From Abelmoschus esculentus (lineage: Eukaryota; Streptophyta; Magnoliopsida; Malvales; Malvaceae): a DNA stretch of 64,000 nt. Both the position numbers and the translations under genes were made by a program. Each line of letters starts with the position of its first letter. The first letter of the stretch is position 1. The stretch lies in contig JAUCBN010000007.1 in NCBI GenBank assembly GCA_035048815.1, positions 4,347,501 through 4,411,500 on the forward strand, read 5' to 3'. The notes under the pieces were generated by a model. That model saw only the letters and a list, made by a program, of their open reading frames with translations. It did no database searches and was not told the origin of the DNA. This document shows, in pieces, positions 38,174 through 50,642 of the stretch.

Positions 38174-38941
38174 AGATATTGTTATTACAGTGGCCTGTGT
38201 TACTCGAATTTGAGTGTGAAAATTATGTGTACGTGTCTGGTATAAATATATCTGATTTTCAGAGTTATATACCTATATCATTATACAGATGTGCATCGAA
38301 TGTGAATGCTTATATTTCAAGAAGATGAGTTAAAGTTGGCTTGTTCATGTGACCAAGGCAATGATTTGTTATTAAATCCGTGCCATTAATTCTCATGCAT
38401 AAAAGAAAGTTTGCAATGCATCCATACACTTGTCACAAAGAAGTTTTGAACTTCCCGGTTTTAGTTTCGACAGCGGGAAGGGATCAGAATCACTCACTCG
38501 GCAGGCGAAAGTGTTCTTCCCATTGCTGAACTTGGTAGATGCATTTGATGAAATGGGCAAGACTAATTGATTTGGCAATCACAAAACTAAAGTTCATGAG
38601 CTAGGTCGAAATGAAACATGCAATAAGATTTATAGTTACACTAAGGAACCACAAATTTCTCATTGCATAACGAGCAGGTTCACGGACTCGTGTCTTTGGG
38701 TTATGAGAATCTACCATTTTTAAAGTTATGTTAGCAAATACTATAACAGAAAGTGAACGACGATGGATAAACAGACACAGAGAAGAGAAATGCATTTGAC
38801 ACCTAGAGACCTTCATAGGATATATTTCCATATTCCACTGAGATCTGGACTATTTTCGCATTTTCTCAATCTTATCAATACCCGGGGTGCTAAACTGACC
38901 TTGACAGCTAAAATTTTCTAGGAGTCCAGCTTTGTAGCTAC
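38174..38941. other. Convergent spacer, cystatin and NC2-alpha 3' ends
   Basis: This holds the two opposing 3' untranslated regions. A few ORFs of 60-76 codons on the minus strand (38393-38578, 38601-38831) have no recognisable domain and are most likely noise. Confidence 0.6.
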
Positions 38942-41900
38942 TCACCCTTCCTCGTCATAATCTTCTTCATCCTCGTCTAACCTTCCGCCAAGCTGAGCAA
39001 GTTGAAGAGGATCAATGGCCATCTTGTCCATATCTGAAAGAGACCATCCTGGGTATTCTTCATGTTTAGCTTCTGTTGTAGGCTCTGCTGAAGAAGGCTG
39101 AGCTGCTGCTGCTGCTGTAGCGGCTGGTGCAGTAGCATCGCCTGATGCAGCAGGTGCAGCAACTTTAGAAGCAGCTGAGGTTTGAGGTGCATCAACTCTA
39201 GAAGCAGCTGCTGAGGCCTTTGTATCCACATTCTCATCTACCTCAGCATTCAGATCAAAATTCCTAACAGCTTGATTGGCATCTTCATCAATGGTGTTCA
39301 CTTTCACTGGTTCCTTCAACTCAGAACCATCATCTATCACCATTCCAGGGGTTGAATGACTTTTGTTGTTTTGCTGAAGCGTTGAGCATGGTTCTGGTTC
39401 TATTTCACGATGAGCATCTCTCTCCGCATGCCGAGCTCCTCTTCCACGACCCCTGCCTCGTCCCCGGCCTCTCCCTCGGCCACTGGTGCCAGCATGACTC
39501 ACATAATGCTGCTGAATACATTTAAGAAGGATGTCAGTTAGTGAAAGTACTTAAATTCACATACACAAAAATGGCATGCCACAGATAACGGCATTTGATA
39601 GTGAAAAAAAAATGGACTTGTTTAGCAAAATTCACTCTATGGAGTTGCAAAACAAGTTCATCTTATGTTCTATACACTTATAACGTGTATTTCCATACAT
39701 ATATACACACACAAATACTTGATGAATAAAAGCCATCTTACCATTCTGCTTCTCTTTGATTCTTCATCACTGTCATTGCCCTCATCTCCGGCAGCTTTTC
39801 TGGCAAAATGATGCAGAAAACATCACCAAATTAGTAAACTTTTTTGCAAATTGAACAGTAAAAAACAAGGGGGACCTCGGGATTCTATAACCTTCTGCGG
39901 GAAATGGTTCGATCATCAGTAGCAGCAGCCTCAGAATGGCCATGGCCATAATCAGGAACCCGGCTAACTATGTCCCTCAGGAAGTCAAATACATTGTAGC
40001 TCTGTACACAATGCTTTCTGCAATTTAGATAGATGTTTTTGTCAGAACAATGCACAATTCATAGATAATGCAGAACACTAAGGGTAACAAAGAACGAGAT
40101 CCGAAGACACATAATACGATACCATACTGATCACGAGGTTTGTTAGTCTGAAAATGTAGCATGTTCGGGAATCGGGAAAGGATGAAAAATATATCCCTTT
40201 CTCCACACCATTTATAGTAATATTCACAGCGGTATTGGATCGATTTCCTGTCCTCGTTCCTATGTTGCTCCGATCCTCTAATTTTCCTCAAATACAATAG
40301 CCCTCCAAGTACATAGAAAAACTTTTAAAAAATTGAACATATCCGTGTAGGACACATACTCACACCCGAAACTCCCGAGTCCAACTAACGTAGCCTCAGG
40401 CTTCTCCCTCTCTCCACACTCTTTTCCCCTCCTCACTTTTTTCTTCTTTATATCCTTTATTTTTTTCGACGCCAAATAATTAGTGGGGACTTTTCATTAA
40501 AGCAAAAGAAATTAAATAAAATCGAGAAAAGTTTATAAAACTACAGTACTAAACTTTTAGAGTACAACTACAAAAGCTTCTAAGGCATTTAATGCGAAGG
40601 TCATTTATATATTGTAGATATCAACATCACTAATACACATACACGCAATCAAGAAAAGTGAACAAATGTTCAAAGAACCTTTTCATGCATGAAAACATAT
40701 ATAAATGCAGAAAATGAAGTCAAATCCTAAAGCAAACGACAAATATCGCATGCTACAAAAAGAATAATGCTAATTCTTCACTTACAAATGCAATGAATTC
40801 ATGGTCTTTGCTCCTCTCTGAAGAGTAATCTCATATGTACGATCACAAAGGTCCTGTAGGAACAATTCCAATGCTTTCGCTGAAAAGTAATAGAAAGAAG
40901 CATGAGCAAGTAATATACAAGAGTGGAGGAATTATTTCAGGAAATCATGAAAGTTATAGCAACTCACAAACTAAAACAGGCACTGCTAATGCAATCTTCC
41001 CGACATCTTCATCTGCTTGCATAATCTTTTTAATGCGAGCCTGAAAAAACAAATATTATTGAAAGTTTAGTTTCAGCATTTAATCATGGCAGCCATCTGT
41101 AAAAATATCATTCCAAGAAGATGGTTCAAACTTCAAAGCCAAAGATGACAACCCGTGGTCCTATAGCGTATAGGAAACATCAGAAAAACAATTTCTTCGG
41201 ATGTATCGATCTTTTTAATCATTATGTCACATGCATATTCTCCGCCTCTAGGCAAAAAATGGCTCGAAAGATGCAACACTAAATGGTGTTTTGGGACCAC
41301 AAACCTGTATATCTTAATTATAAGCAATTAACATTACCAACTAATATCGGGATATCCTAATATAAAATAGCAACCCCAAAAATCAGTAAGAAACCTCACA
41401 AGGATTCTTACATTAAGTGAGAGCATCTCCACACCCGCGGTCCTTGTAAAGTTGCCTAAGTTCAGTGTGAGAAGATAGGACAAGGCTAAGCTATGTTACT
41501 CTAAACTTAGGCACGAGTGTTGGATGGGTGTGGTGTTTGACATAGGTATGTTCAGTTTTTTCCATGATGTCAAGACCAAATTAGGACATGATGATTAACA
41601 AGAAGCTAAAGTTTTAGAAGTCAGTAAGCTACTAAACGTTCTGTAGACTAAGAACTACAAAAAAAATATTTGGGAAATTTATCTTCCATATCTCCATAAA
41701 ATCGACCAATTCAAAGAACAATAAGAAAACATTATTAAACCAACATAAGTTATTCATAGAACATCCAAAAACAAAGAATTCTCCCCAAAAGAACTAAGGA
41801 AAACAGAAATCCAACAACATAGTCCATGGAATTCCATATAATTAAAACAATTATAAACTACATATCCAAAAACCCTAATTATTGAACAAAGAATAAACTA

Positions 41901-42157
41901 ATATATGGAAAATTAATGACGACCCAGATCAAACAATCGTACAAATCGGAATCGCAGCAACGAAAACAATCACAGAATCGGAAACTAAAAAGAACCCAGA
42001 TTTCATTTTCCATCGGATCAATCAAAAACCAAATACCCAACTCAAATTAACATCTGATTAAAAAGGGAACTTAAACAAATTCAGTGAAAAGCAAAAGGAA
42101 AATAAAAAAAAGATAGAAGCTTACAGCTGGGAAGCGAGTGTCGAGCTTCTTCCTCAT
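38942..42157 (-). CDS. DRAP1: NC2-alpha / DRAP1 (Dr1-associated corepressor, NF-YC-like histone fold), 317 aa
   Basis: NC2-alpha pairs with NC2-beta (Dr1) on TBP-DNA and controls preinitiation complex assembly. Six exons, minus strand: 42157-42125, 41040-40968, 40879-40786, 40017-39892, 39799-39742, 39511-38942. The histone fold spans about residues 8-85: MRKKLDTRFPAARIKKIMQA, VGKIALAVPVLVSKALELF, DRTYEITLQRGAKTMNSLHL, KHCVQSYNVFDFLRDIVSRV. After a basic linker comes a Gly-Arg tract (GRGRGRGRGRGRGRG), then an Ala/Pro-rich region and an acidic end (EDEEDYDEEG) preceded by the plant-conserved YPGWSLSDMDKMAIDP. All splice sites are canonical. Intron 1 is about 1.08 kb. Nothing is broken. The ATG at 42157 is the only one that gives the conserved first helix. 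Confidence 0.95.
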
Positions 42158-43468
42158 GATTTTGGTGTCAGATTTGGATCATTAATTTAATATTAAAAAA
42201 AACGAAATCGAATATAAATATATTTTTTAAAATAACTTCTTCAGAAAGAAAATCGATATGGTTCTAATAATTTGAAATACGAAAAATTAAATAAAATCTA
42301 AACCCACAAAATTAAACATTTCAGATCCAAAAACTGCCTTTTCTTCTTCTTTTTAGTTCTAAAAAAACAAACATAAACAAGAAGTCTCTGTTTCAAAACC
42401 GAACATACGTTTCGAGTTTGACGAAAAGAAAAGGGTAAATTTCAACTGGTCCCTAAATTATCCCAAAATATTATTTCGGTCACTTAACATTAAAACTCTA
42501 CAAAATAAATACTCAAATTTAAATTTTGTTATAAAATGAACACCAAATCCTTAGCTAGCTGCTTAAGACAGGCAGATTGAACGCTTAAAATAATACTACA
42601 AAATGAACAGTTTAATAATGGACTGGCTGAATGATTAAAATATATTAAGATAATATATTACTTGTTATAAAATGATGATTAGATCTTATAAATATTATAT
42701 AATAGTCATTAATATATTTAATTATTATAAAATAAAAATTTGTTATTTAATTATTATAAAATAATCATTAATTATTTAATTATTCCAAAAATAATATTAA
42801 TTCATTACTTTAATTAGTCAGCTAGCTCGCCTTTAGGCTATTAATCGTATCCAATGACAATGTCTATTTTAGAATAAAATTAAAATTTTAATATTTATTT
42901 TATAACTTTAAAAGTTTAATATTAAAATTAATTATTTTTAGAATAATGTAGAGACAACTTGTGAACTTTACCCAGAATGATTTTTAGAAAAAGAGTAGAA
43001 AAATAATAAAGCAGATATTGGTTGATAAACTCACAGCTATGTTAATTGTTGTGGTTGACAACGTGTAATTATTTTATTTGGCTGTTTTATTGTTTCACAG
43101 TTACTCTTTTTCATACTATTAGTTTAGATTTTATTTAGATTTTATAATATTTTAATAAGTTTTTAATTAAGTTTGTTTCATGCTTGTTATGATTAGTTTT
43201 TTAAGTTTAAATCTGAATTTCGATGTTTATTTAATTTTAATTGTATTAGTGAAATTAAAATTTATATTTAAATTCGAATTTGATCTATCATCATTATATG
43301 TATGTATATTTGTATGCATGGATGAGTAACAATTTGTTATTGTATATATTATTTGAATTATAAAACAAGTACAAATATTCGGATTTGAATTTAAACAATG
43401 ACGGAAATTATAAAGTATTGATCATAACATAGTGTTGTGATTCATGTTTAAATTTATCAATACCGATA
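42158..43468. other. Intergenic region between NC2-alpha promoter and metacaspase A
   Basis: The first about 250 bases are likely the NC2-alpha leader and promoter. From 42430 the sequence (starting GGGTAAATTTCAACTGGTCC) has the look of a dispersed plant repeat, but I could not find a clear inverted partner. The rest is AT-rich; no gene was seen. Confidence 0.55.
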
Positions 43469-44528
43469 TCAGCGGGGCTTGTCCTCGGGCTGGGACAAGA
43501 AGGCGGCATCCGCGTTCCGATCACTGCAATACAGGCAAGGGTGTTGATCAAATCCTTGAGCCTCTAAAACCTTCCTAGCCATCATCACAACCTGTTTATT
43601 GCTTAATTCGCCGGTGTTCTCTTTAAGTACCATTTGGATGGCATTGCTAAATGCCCCATAGGCCTTTCCTCCACTCTCCATCGGGTTCATGTCGGCCGAC
43701 GTCTCGTCTGCTTGGCAACCGCTTAAGAGAATCCCCTCGTCGGGCTTCAAGAACTCGAATAAGTCGAACTTGAGTGGTGGTGTGAGGAATTTAAGGCTGG
43801 CATTGGCACCAAAGGATTCTAACAAATGTGTACCGATGTCTGATGAGTTGATCCCTGTTAGTAATGATAGGTGCTGAAGTATGGATTCAAAAGGGATGTT
43901 CTTGGGCTTGTAAGGAACTGACGAAGTTGTCTTGTAAGCCGAAGGTCCGATTTGTTCTTTTTCTTTGTCGATGAGGCCGCCGCTGTGACACGAATCCGAC
44001 AGAATCGTGAAACTTGCTCCTTCGGGCAGCCGGTTAACTAATTGTCTGAAGTCCATGTCTGCCATAGCCATGCATGCACGTTACGGGACGAAGTCAAAAA
44101 ATTTAAATTAAAAATTCGATCTAATCGAATATATATAGTGGCAAATAATTACCAGTAATGAGATTGAAATCAGAGGGGACAATCGCTTCATCTTGTCGGA
44201 AAATATGGGCAGGTTTCAAGCTTGGAATTCTAGTTCCATGTCCACTATAATGAAAAAACAACACATCACCGTCTTCCGCCTGGCTCACCATCTTACTCAA
44301 TGCTGCCTTAATGTTGGCCCCGGTTGGAAAAACCGCGGATGACGACTCTTCTCCTGCTGATGCCGGTGCATCCATAAGGAGCTCGATATTCGTCGGTTTG
44401 AAATCGAATCGGTTAATCAGCAGGTCTCTCATGGCTACCACATCGTTTATGCATCCGTGCAACTCGTATTTGGTTTTTGGGTAGTTGCAACCCACCAGAA
44501 CAGCCAATCTCTTGTTAACTTTAGCCAT
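43469..44528 (-). CDS. MC9: Type II metacaspase, metacaspase-9-like (copy A), 321 aa
   Basis: This is a Cys-dependent, Arg/Lys-specific protease of plant cell death and xylem autolysis. Two exons, minus strand: 44528-44153 and 44058-43469, joined within an Asp codon. It has no N-terminal prodomain. The p20-like part has LAVLVGCNYPKTKYELHGCI, NDVVAMRDLL, the catalytic His in FFHYSGHGT and the catalytic Cys in FTILSDSCHSGGLIDK. After a short linker, the p10-like part has GILLSGCQADETSADMNP, GKAYGAFSNAIQMVL and the C-terminal GFDQHPCLYCSDRNADAAFL. The short linker and the length are those of the MC9 subgroup rather than MC4. A TATA box lies at 44649-44655. A second, opposite-strand gene of the same type lies at 58838-59844. 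Confidence 0.95.
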
Positions 44529-45756
44529 GGAATTGGAAGTACGATGATTGTGAACGTAACGAATGTTATTATTAATTCGTTATAACTGATATCGAATATG
44601 GACAGAAGCAAGAAGCAGAAGTGCAAAATCATGAGATTGTGCTTGGGATTATATAGTAAATGAAGTTTCATAATTGACTTAGAGGATAGTTCAAGCAACC
44701 TTTTGTCTTGTGGGATGCCTTCTAAGCGTCGGAAGTTTCTTTCAATAATTCAATCTTTGCTTAACATAGAACTCATTCAATTAAATATATATAGATCTAT
44801 TAATGTAAAATTTATAATTTTAAACGTTCATAAAAAATTAATAAAAAAATATAAATATTAAAAATTAAATTTATTATTATATTAGTATTTTAATTGTATT
44901 ATTTATTTAGCCAATAATTATGAGGGAGTCAACTTCTTTTTTTTTTTTTTAAATACCAAGCAATGTAATAAAATTGTTCTACTTTCCTTTTTTGAATTTT
45001 TTTCTCCAAATTAATCTTATACGAAATCCCAAACACACACTAAAATAATAATTCATATGGGTGTCGTATTTAACAAATATTTTTGTATTTAAATAATATA
45101 TTTATTAAAAATAATTATAAATATAAACATATTTTAATTAATACATATACCAAAGTAATTTGAAGCATATAAATAAAATTAACATTATCATGATCTGAAG
45201 TAAGATTTATGTTGAGGACGACAATGGGACAGTTTTTTATTTACCCGGACTCCAACGTAATTATATTTCTTAATTAGGAAAAACAAAATTGAAATTATAT
45301 TATATTTACGAGTTTGAGTTTATTAAATAAGTTTAATATATTTTTTAAAAATTTTATTTTTAATATAATTATATATAATTGAATAATTAATCTATTTTAT
45401 TAAATTAAAATTAGCATTAAATTAATAGATTATATGAATAATAAGAATTAAATATGTGATTATATTAATTTTATTTAATAATTGCGTTATTTTTTTATTA
45501 ATTGATAACTTAATTATAATTATTTAAATAATTGTATAATAAATTTATTAAAATTAAAAATATCATGATAATGAACATTAGTTTTATAATTAAGTCTCAT
45601 GTGTATAGTTTACCTTTCATCCTTAGTATTAAACGGTGAATAAAAAAACAAGAGTTCCGTCCATCCTTCAGGAAGAAGAAAAAGTTTTCCTCGAGGCTAC
45701 CCCATCTGCTAAAGCTAAAGCAAATCCCAAATTACGATCTCTCCACCGCCTCCAAA
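44529..45756. other. Divergent promoter region, metacaspase A and ELC
   Basis: This AT-rich region lies between two divergently transcribed genes. The metacaspase side has a TATA box; the ELC side is C/A-rich from about 45640 to the ATG. An ORF at 45636-46166 overlaps ELC in another frame and is a shadow. Confidence 0.6.
44649..44655 (-). promoter_or_regulatory. TATA box of metacaspase A
   Basis: On the minus strand this reads TATATAA, about 120 bp upstream of the ATG at 44528, a normal plant distance that leaves a leader of about 90 bases. Confidence 0.6.
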
Positions 45757-47001
45757 ATGGTTGCACCGTCGTCAGCTCCGCCGCCAAACCCTCAACAAAC
45801 CCAACAGTTTCTCTCATCCGTCCTCTCCCAACGCGGCCCTTCCTCCCTACCTTACACAGAAGACACCAAATGGCTAATCCGTCAACACCTCCTCTCCCTC
45901 GTTTCCAATTACCCTTCCCTCGAACCCAAAACCGCCACTTTCACTCACAACGACGGCCGATCCGTCAACCTACTTCAAGCAGACGGCACAATCCCCATGC
46001 CTTTTCAAGGCGTCACCTACAACATCCCCATCATCATCTGGCTCATGGAGTCTTACCCTCGTTACGCTTCCGCCGTCTACGTCAATCCCACGCGCGACAT
46101 GATCATCAAACGACCCCATCCTCACGTTTCTCCCTCTGGGTTAGTTTCGATCCCTTATTTGCATAGTTGGATTTACCCAAGTTCCAATCTTGTCGATTTG
46201 GTCGGTAGTTTGAGCTCTGCTTTTTCGCGTGATCCGCCGCTTTATTCGCAACGTCGCCCCAATCCTAACCCTAGTCCCAGTCCTAGCCCTTCCATTAATT
46301 CCTCCATGTCGTCCAGTTACGGTCACCATCCGCCGCCAGGGACGAGGGTCGCTCATTCGGCGGCGGGTGTATATCCGCCTTCTCCATATGGGAGGCTTCA
46401 GCCTCCTCAGCCCTCGCAAGCTCGCCCTACTTCGACGGATGATGCCGCAGAGGTTTATAAGAGGAACGCAATGAATAAGTTGGTGGAGATGGTTCATGGG
46501 GATATAATTGGGATGAGAAAAGCTAGAGAAGTTGAAGTGGAAGGGTTGTTTTCCGCTCAGGCGGTGTTGAGAAGGCGGGAGGAAGAGATTAATAAGGGGT
46601 TGAAAGAGATGCAAGATGAGAAGGAAGCTTTAGAACATCAATTACAGGTTGTTTTGATGAATACAGATGTGTTGGATAGCTGGATTAGAGATAACGAAGG
46701 GAAAACAAAGAACTTGGGGAAGAATAATGTGGATGTTGATCAGGCGATTTATTGTTCCGATGTTCTTTCTCAACAATTATTGGACTGCACAGCTGCTGAT
46801 TTAGCTATCGAGGATGTGGTTTATTCGTTGGATAAGGCAGTGCAAGATGGGGCCTTGTCGTTTGATCAGTATCTGAGGAATGTGAGGATGTTGTCAAGGG
46901 AACAGTTCTTTCATAGGGCTATTTCTGCGAAAGTTAAGGAAGCTCAAATGCAGGCTCAGGTAGCAAATATGGCTGCTAGAATGTCACGTTTTGTCTCATG
47001 A
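45757..47001 (+). CDS. ELC: ELC / VPS23 (TSG101 homologue, ESCRT-I), 414 aa, intronless
   Basis: This is an ESCRT-I subunit that binds ubiquitinated cargo at endosomes; plant ELC also affects cytokinesis and ABA-receptor turnover. The N-terminal UEV domain (about residues 25-155) has the catalytically dead E2 fold: HLLSLVSNYPSLEPKTATF, ADGTIPMPFQGVTYNIPIII, WLMESYPRYASAVYVNPTRD and the end segment SGLVSIPYLHSW. A Pro/Ser-rich linker (about 165-235) is followed by a coiled coil (about 245-310, VEVEGLFSAQAVLRRREEEI) and the steadiness box at the end (LDCTAADLAIEDVVYSLDKA, FDQYLRNVRMLSREQFFHRA). The uninterrupted ORF agrees with the intronless plant homologues. Confidence 0.97.
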   Translation: MVAPSSAPPPNPQQTQQFLSSVLSQRGPSSLPYTEDTKWLIRQHLLSLVSNYPSLEPKTATFTHNDGRSVNLLQADGTIPMPFQGVTYNIPIIIWLMESYPRYASAVYVNPTRDMIIKRPHPHVSPSGLVSIPYLHSWIYPSSNLVDLVGSLSSAFSRDPPLYSQRRPNPNPSPSPSPSINSSMSSSYGHHPPPGTRVAHSAAGVYPPSPYGRLQPPQPSQARPTSTDDAAEVYKRNAMNKLVEMVHGDIIGMRKAREVEVEGLFSAQAVLRRREEEINKGLKEMQDEKEALEHQLQVVLMNTDVLDSWIRDNEGKTKNLGKNNVDVDQAIYCSDVLSQQLLDCTAADLAIEDVVYSLDKAVQDGALSFDQYLRNVRMLSREQFFHRAISAKVKEAQMQAQVANMAARMSRFVS

Positions 47002-48420
47002 GTGGTTATTGTTTTGTTTCAGATTTGTCAATATTAAAGGGATCATGTTATTCAAGGTTAGATTATAGTCAAGATTTGATATAATCATGATATAGCTGCA
47101 TTCCATTTAGTTTTATGGATATGTATTATTCATATGGGACATAGCAGATATCAGTATTATGATATGAATAATGTGGTCATGTAATTTGATATGCTGACAC
47201 TCATTTTTGGGTTTTCTCTTGTTTATAATGACTTTGGATTCTTTAGCTTTATCTGTTGGTATTGTTTTACATGTCACAGGTAAGTGTTTTTAATGCATAA
47301 AAGCTTAGACATGATGTTCATTGTGCGTGTTTATTTCTAAGTCCTACTGATCAAAGTATTAACTTTGTAGGTTTTATCTGTTCCTTTTTTCGGTCCATCT
47401 GACTGATGGCCTTGTTTTCCCTTTTGCAAATGTTACATTTTGTGTCATGGTGTTTGATCTGCCTGTTTAATATTCTCTTGTTTATGTTTTGAATAGACTG
47501 AAGCATTGAACCTATTAGAATTAGACATAAAATAACCCTTGTAAATCAGCTTCTTAGTAGTGGAATTTATCAGTGCCATACTTGAGATGAATCTAGACTG
47601 TTGTTGCTTTGATCTACACTGCTCGGCCACTTCATTTTTCATTGTCGGATATTTTTAAACACCTCTGCCTGTATCCACACTTACATCCCAGTCGGAGTCG
47701 CATAGTTTTTTATATATCCATATTGTGGTCGTTTATTAGTGGTTGGTATTGTGGATGTAATGGTTGAGATACATAAAAATGTAGTTGAGCAGTACATTAC
47801 AACTTGTCTTCCTTTCTCCTTTCCATCGCTCCTAACAAACGGTGTGTTAAGGTTTCAAAAGCCCTCTGACTGGTGGTTGCCAGAGGTCAGCTTATGTAAT
47901 CTAATGTGTTTTTTGACGTGAAAAGAATGTATTAATTAATTACTTATTTCCTTGGAAACTATGATTAAGAATCTGACAGCTTAGGATGTTTCATGATTTT
48001 GGCGTTTGGCAGGGTAACTATGCAAAGCTACACAATTTCTGTTGCTTTGAATTTTGCAATCCCATAAAATTATTTTTGAAAGATAAGGTTTAATAATGCA
48101 ACCATACGAATGAATTAATGCTTAAAAAATTTCATAATCTAAATGAAAGAAAATATATATTGTAATGTTATTATATCATAATGATTCTTGATACATGTAT
48201 TTTTAAAACTGTCTTTAGATTTTTCATAACCTTATTTAAGAATTGAGTCTCTCATTCTATTAAACTGATGATTAAATGTTTTCGAATCAAATTCATATAG
48301 CTTCAATAACAAACACAACTTTATTAGAAGTAAATGGATGAAACTCATCCAACAATTTGAAATTGAAATCAATCAAAGATTTTATATCAACAATTTTATT
48401 GTGAAATGATGTGCAGAGTC
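47002..48420. other. Convergent spacer, ELC and dirigent 3' ends
   Basis: ELC 3' untranslated sequence is followed by AT-rich DNA. Two ORFs of 60-65 codons lack recognisable content. No gene was seen. Confidence 0.6.
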
Positions 48421-49194
48421 TTAATAATGAATGACGGTGACATGATACTCTACGATGGCATCTCCTTTGTCCAGATCAAAGAACCGAGTGGTGAGTTTAG
48501 CAAAGCCTTTAGCCATCCTGAACTTCCCTCTCCCTCCAACAATGGACAGTTCTCGTTGTTTGAGTGCAATAGGGTTCCTTGAGAACAAACTTATGGAACT
48601 CCCATTGAAGTCGCCATAGCTGAAACCAATGTCCATTGTTACAACCAGTTCAAGCATATCTTGCCCCGTAGAAACCCAGACACCTTGAGCAGAACCGATC
48701 ACCTAAAAGTATAATAATCACCAAGGGATCAAGATGAGGGGATAAAATATAATGAAGTATAAGAATAAGGATGCAAAGTTTGAACGAAGTAAAAGGAATG
48801 GTGAGCAGAGCTAAAACCTTTCAACACTAACAGAATGGACATGAAGATAATAAATCAGATCCAATAAATTGGTTGTTTTATTTTATTTTCTCAGCATTAC
48901 CTGAGATGTTTTCTCGGGTCCAGCCGTCACCGGATCATTGATCACAAACACACTCCCGAACGGTCCCGGCGTGTTGTTGAAAGCTGTGGGGAAGCTCGGG
49001 TGAGCTACTTTAATGGCGGAAGGGTTTTCCCCACTGATTGTGTCATGGAAAAAGAAGTGGAGCTCTGTAACTTTCTCAGGTGGTGGAGTGTAGGGTAAGG
49101 TCTTTGAGTAGTAGTGACAATGGCAACATGTCGGAAGAACTATGAGATTGAAAACAACAACAACAACATAAACCAACATTGATCTTGTTCCCAT
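48421..49194 (-). CDS. Dirigent protein, 191 aa, two exons
   Basis: Dirigent proteins are secreted beta-barrel proteins that steer phenoxy-radical coupling in lignan or lignin-like synthesis. Exons: 49194-48901 and 48702-48421 (TAA). The start at 49194 (MGTRSMLVYVVVVVFNLIVL) gives a strong signal peptide; the longer reading begins with a non-ATG codon. Family motifs: VTELHFFFHDTISGENPSAI, FGSVFVINDPVTAGPEKTSQ, VIGSAQGVWVSTGQDMLELV, FSYGDFNGSSISLFSRNP and the C-terminal GRGKFRMAKGFAKLTT followed by VEYHVTVIHY. An intron is less usual, as many dirigent genes are single-exon, but the frame and motifs are continuous across the join. It is probably of the DIR-b/d group rather than pinoresinol-forming DIR-a; this is an impression only. 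Confidence 0.93.
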
Positions 49195-49234
49195 TGTCTT
49201 TCTTCCTTGCAAGAATTCTTTCAGAGTCCTTAGG

Positions 49235-49242
49235 TATATATA
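49235..49242 (-). promoter_or_regulatory. TATA box of the dirigent gene
   Basis: TATATATA on the minus strand, about 41 bp upstream of the ATG at 49194, which implies a very short leader. Confidence 0.5.
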
Positions 49243-50434
49243 GGCTTAGACAGAATTTTACATAAATTCTCAATAATATATAAAATATTAAAACTATATA
49301 ATATATTACAAGGGATAACCACCAAGAACAGAAATAATTATACTATATAAGTAATATAGTTAAAGGTCGACATAAAAGAAACACCTTGCTACCATCAAGC
49401 CATATGAGAAGATACCCTCAATTTATTATTATTTGTATTTTTTTCAAATTCTATTTACGGTAGTGTTTACTATATAGAATTATTTAAGTTTTGAGATAAA
49501 TATTAAGATTCTAATTTATATAAAATCAATAACATAAGTATCATTGATTACTCGATTAATTAGTAATTCTCAAGTGTTTATTATATTTTTTGTATAACTA
49601 TCAATATTCAACTTGAGTAATCCAAATCGGGCACTTCAGATACTCATTATGCAGGCAATCCAACCAACTCAACGGCCAACTTCATTCATAACGTAAATAT
49701 TCAAACATCTGACCTTATTTAGATTTTAAAGGATGTATCTATCTCATCTCGCTAGACTAATCAATTGTTGATAGTGTTTATTTTATTTTAACTCTCGATA
49801 AAACTCATTTCAAATTTATAAATAAATTTCTTTAAACTCGAATATAAAAAAATATAATTTTTTTATTAAAACCATTTTTATATTTAATTAAATATTATTC
49901 CTCTTGCAAACAAAAATTCCAAAACACAACTCATATTCTCAATGAACACCTAATAAGTACATCTTAATTAGCTTTCACGTACCCCCAACTATCAAATTAA
50001 AAGCAAAGCCCCTAACTTTTCTCGTATTATTTATTTTTCTATATTCTTGTGTATCTCATTTTGTCTTTTCTACTGTTTTATATTTTTGGTCTTTTTCCAA
50101 CCAAATAGATCTCTCAAATTTCAAGCATCAATTTTTATACAATAAAAATATTAAAATATAACATACAATTGGAATAATATAAAAATATACACATTAAAAT
50201 TTAGGATAAAATACACCATAAGTCACTTAAATATAAATTTAGTAACAAATATTTTTTTAAATAACAATTTAATCATTTAATTAAATTTTTTTAACAAACA
50301 AATTACTTATGAGTTACGTCAAAGATCTAAAAACATATTAAATTACCATGAATGGTTAGAATCCATCGATTCGAACAAATCACTTAAACGATACCTAAAA
50401 AACATTTTTGGCCATCGATACATGTCACTAATTG

Positions 50435-50642
50435 GAGAGATTATTAGGTGAACTCTGTTCACCACGTCATCCATGGTCCAAGCAATCAGGACCGTTGATC
50501 TTTAAATAACCATCTAATAACTACCCACACACTAAGTCTATGTAGGAAAAAAGTGATGATTCACTTAAAAAAATTAAGATCAACGGTCTTGATTGTTTGG
50601 ACATAGATAACGTAGTAAACAGGGTTCACCTAATAATTTTTC
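50435..50642. mobile_element. 208-bp foldback MITE with 9-bp target duplication
   Basis: The left arm (GAGAGATTATTAGGTGAAC...) and the complement of the right arm (GAAAAATTATTAGGTGAAC...) match over about 80 bp, through TTCACC-ACGT and the inner GACCGTTGATCTT. Perfect 9-bp direct duplications CACTAATTG flank it at 50426-50434 and 50643-50651. The 9-bp duplication again suggests a Mutator-type element, of a different family from those at 19387 and 57759. Confidence 0.87.

Noticed and set aside
46141..46614. 157-codon ORF on the minus strand
   Set aside because: Arg-rich shadow of the ELC coding exon.
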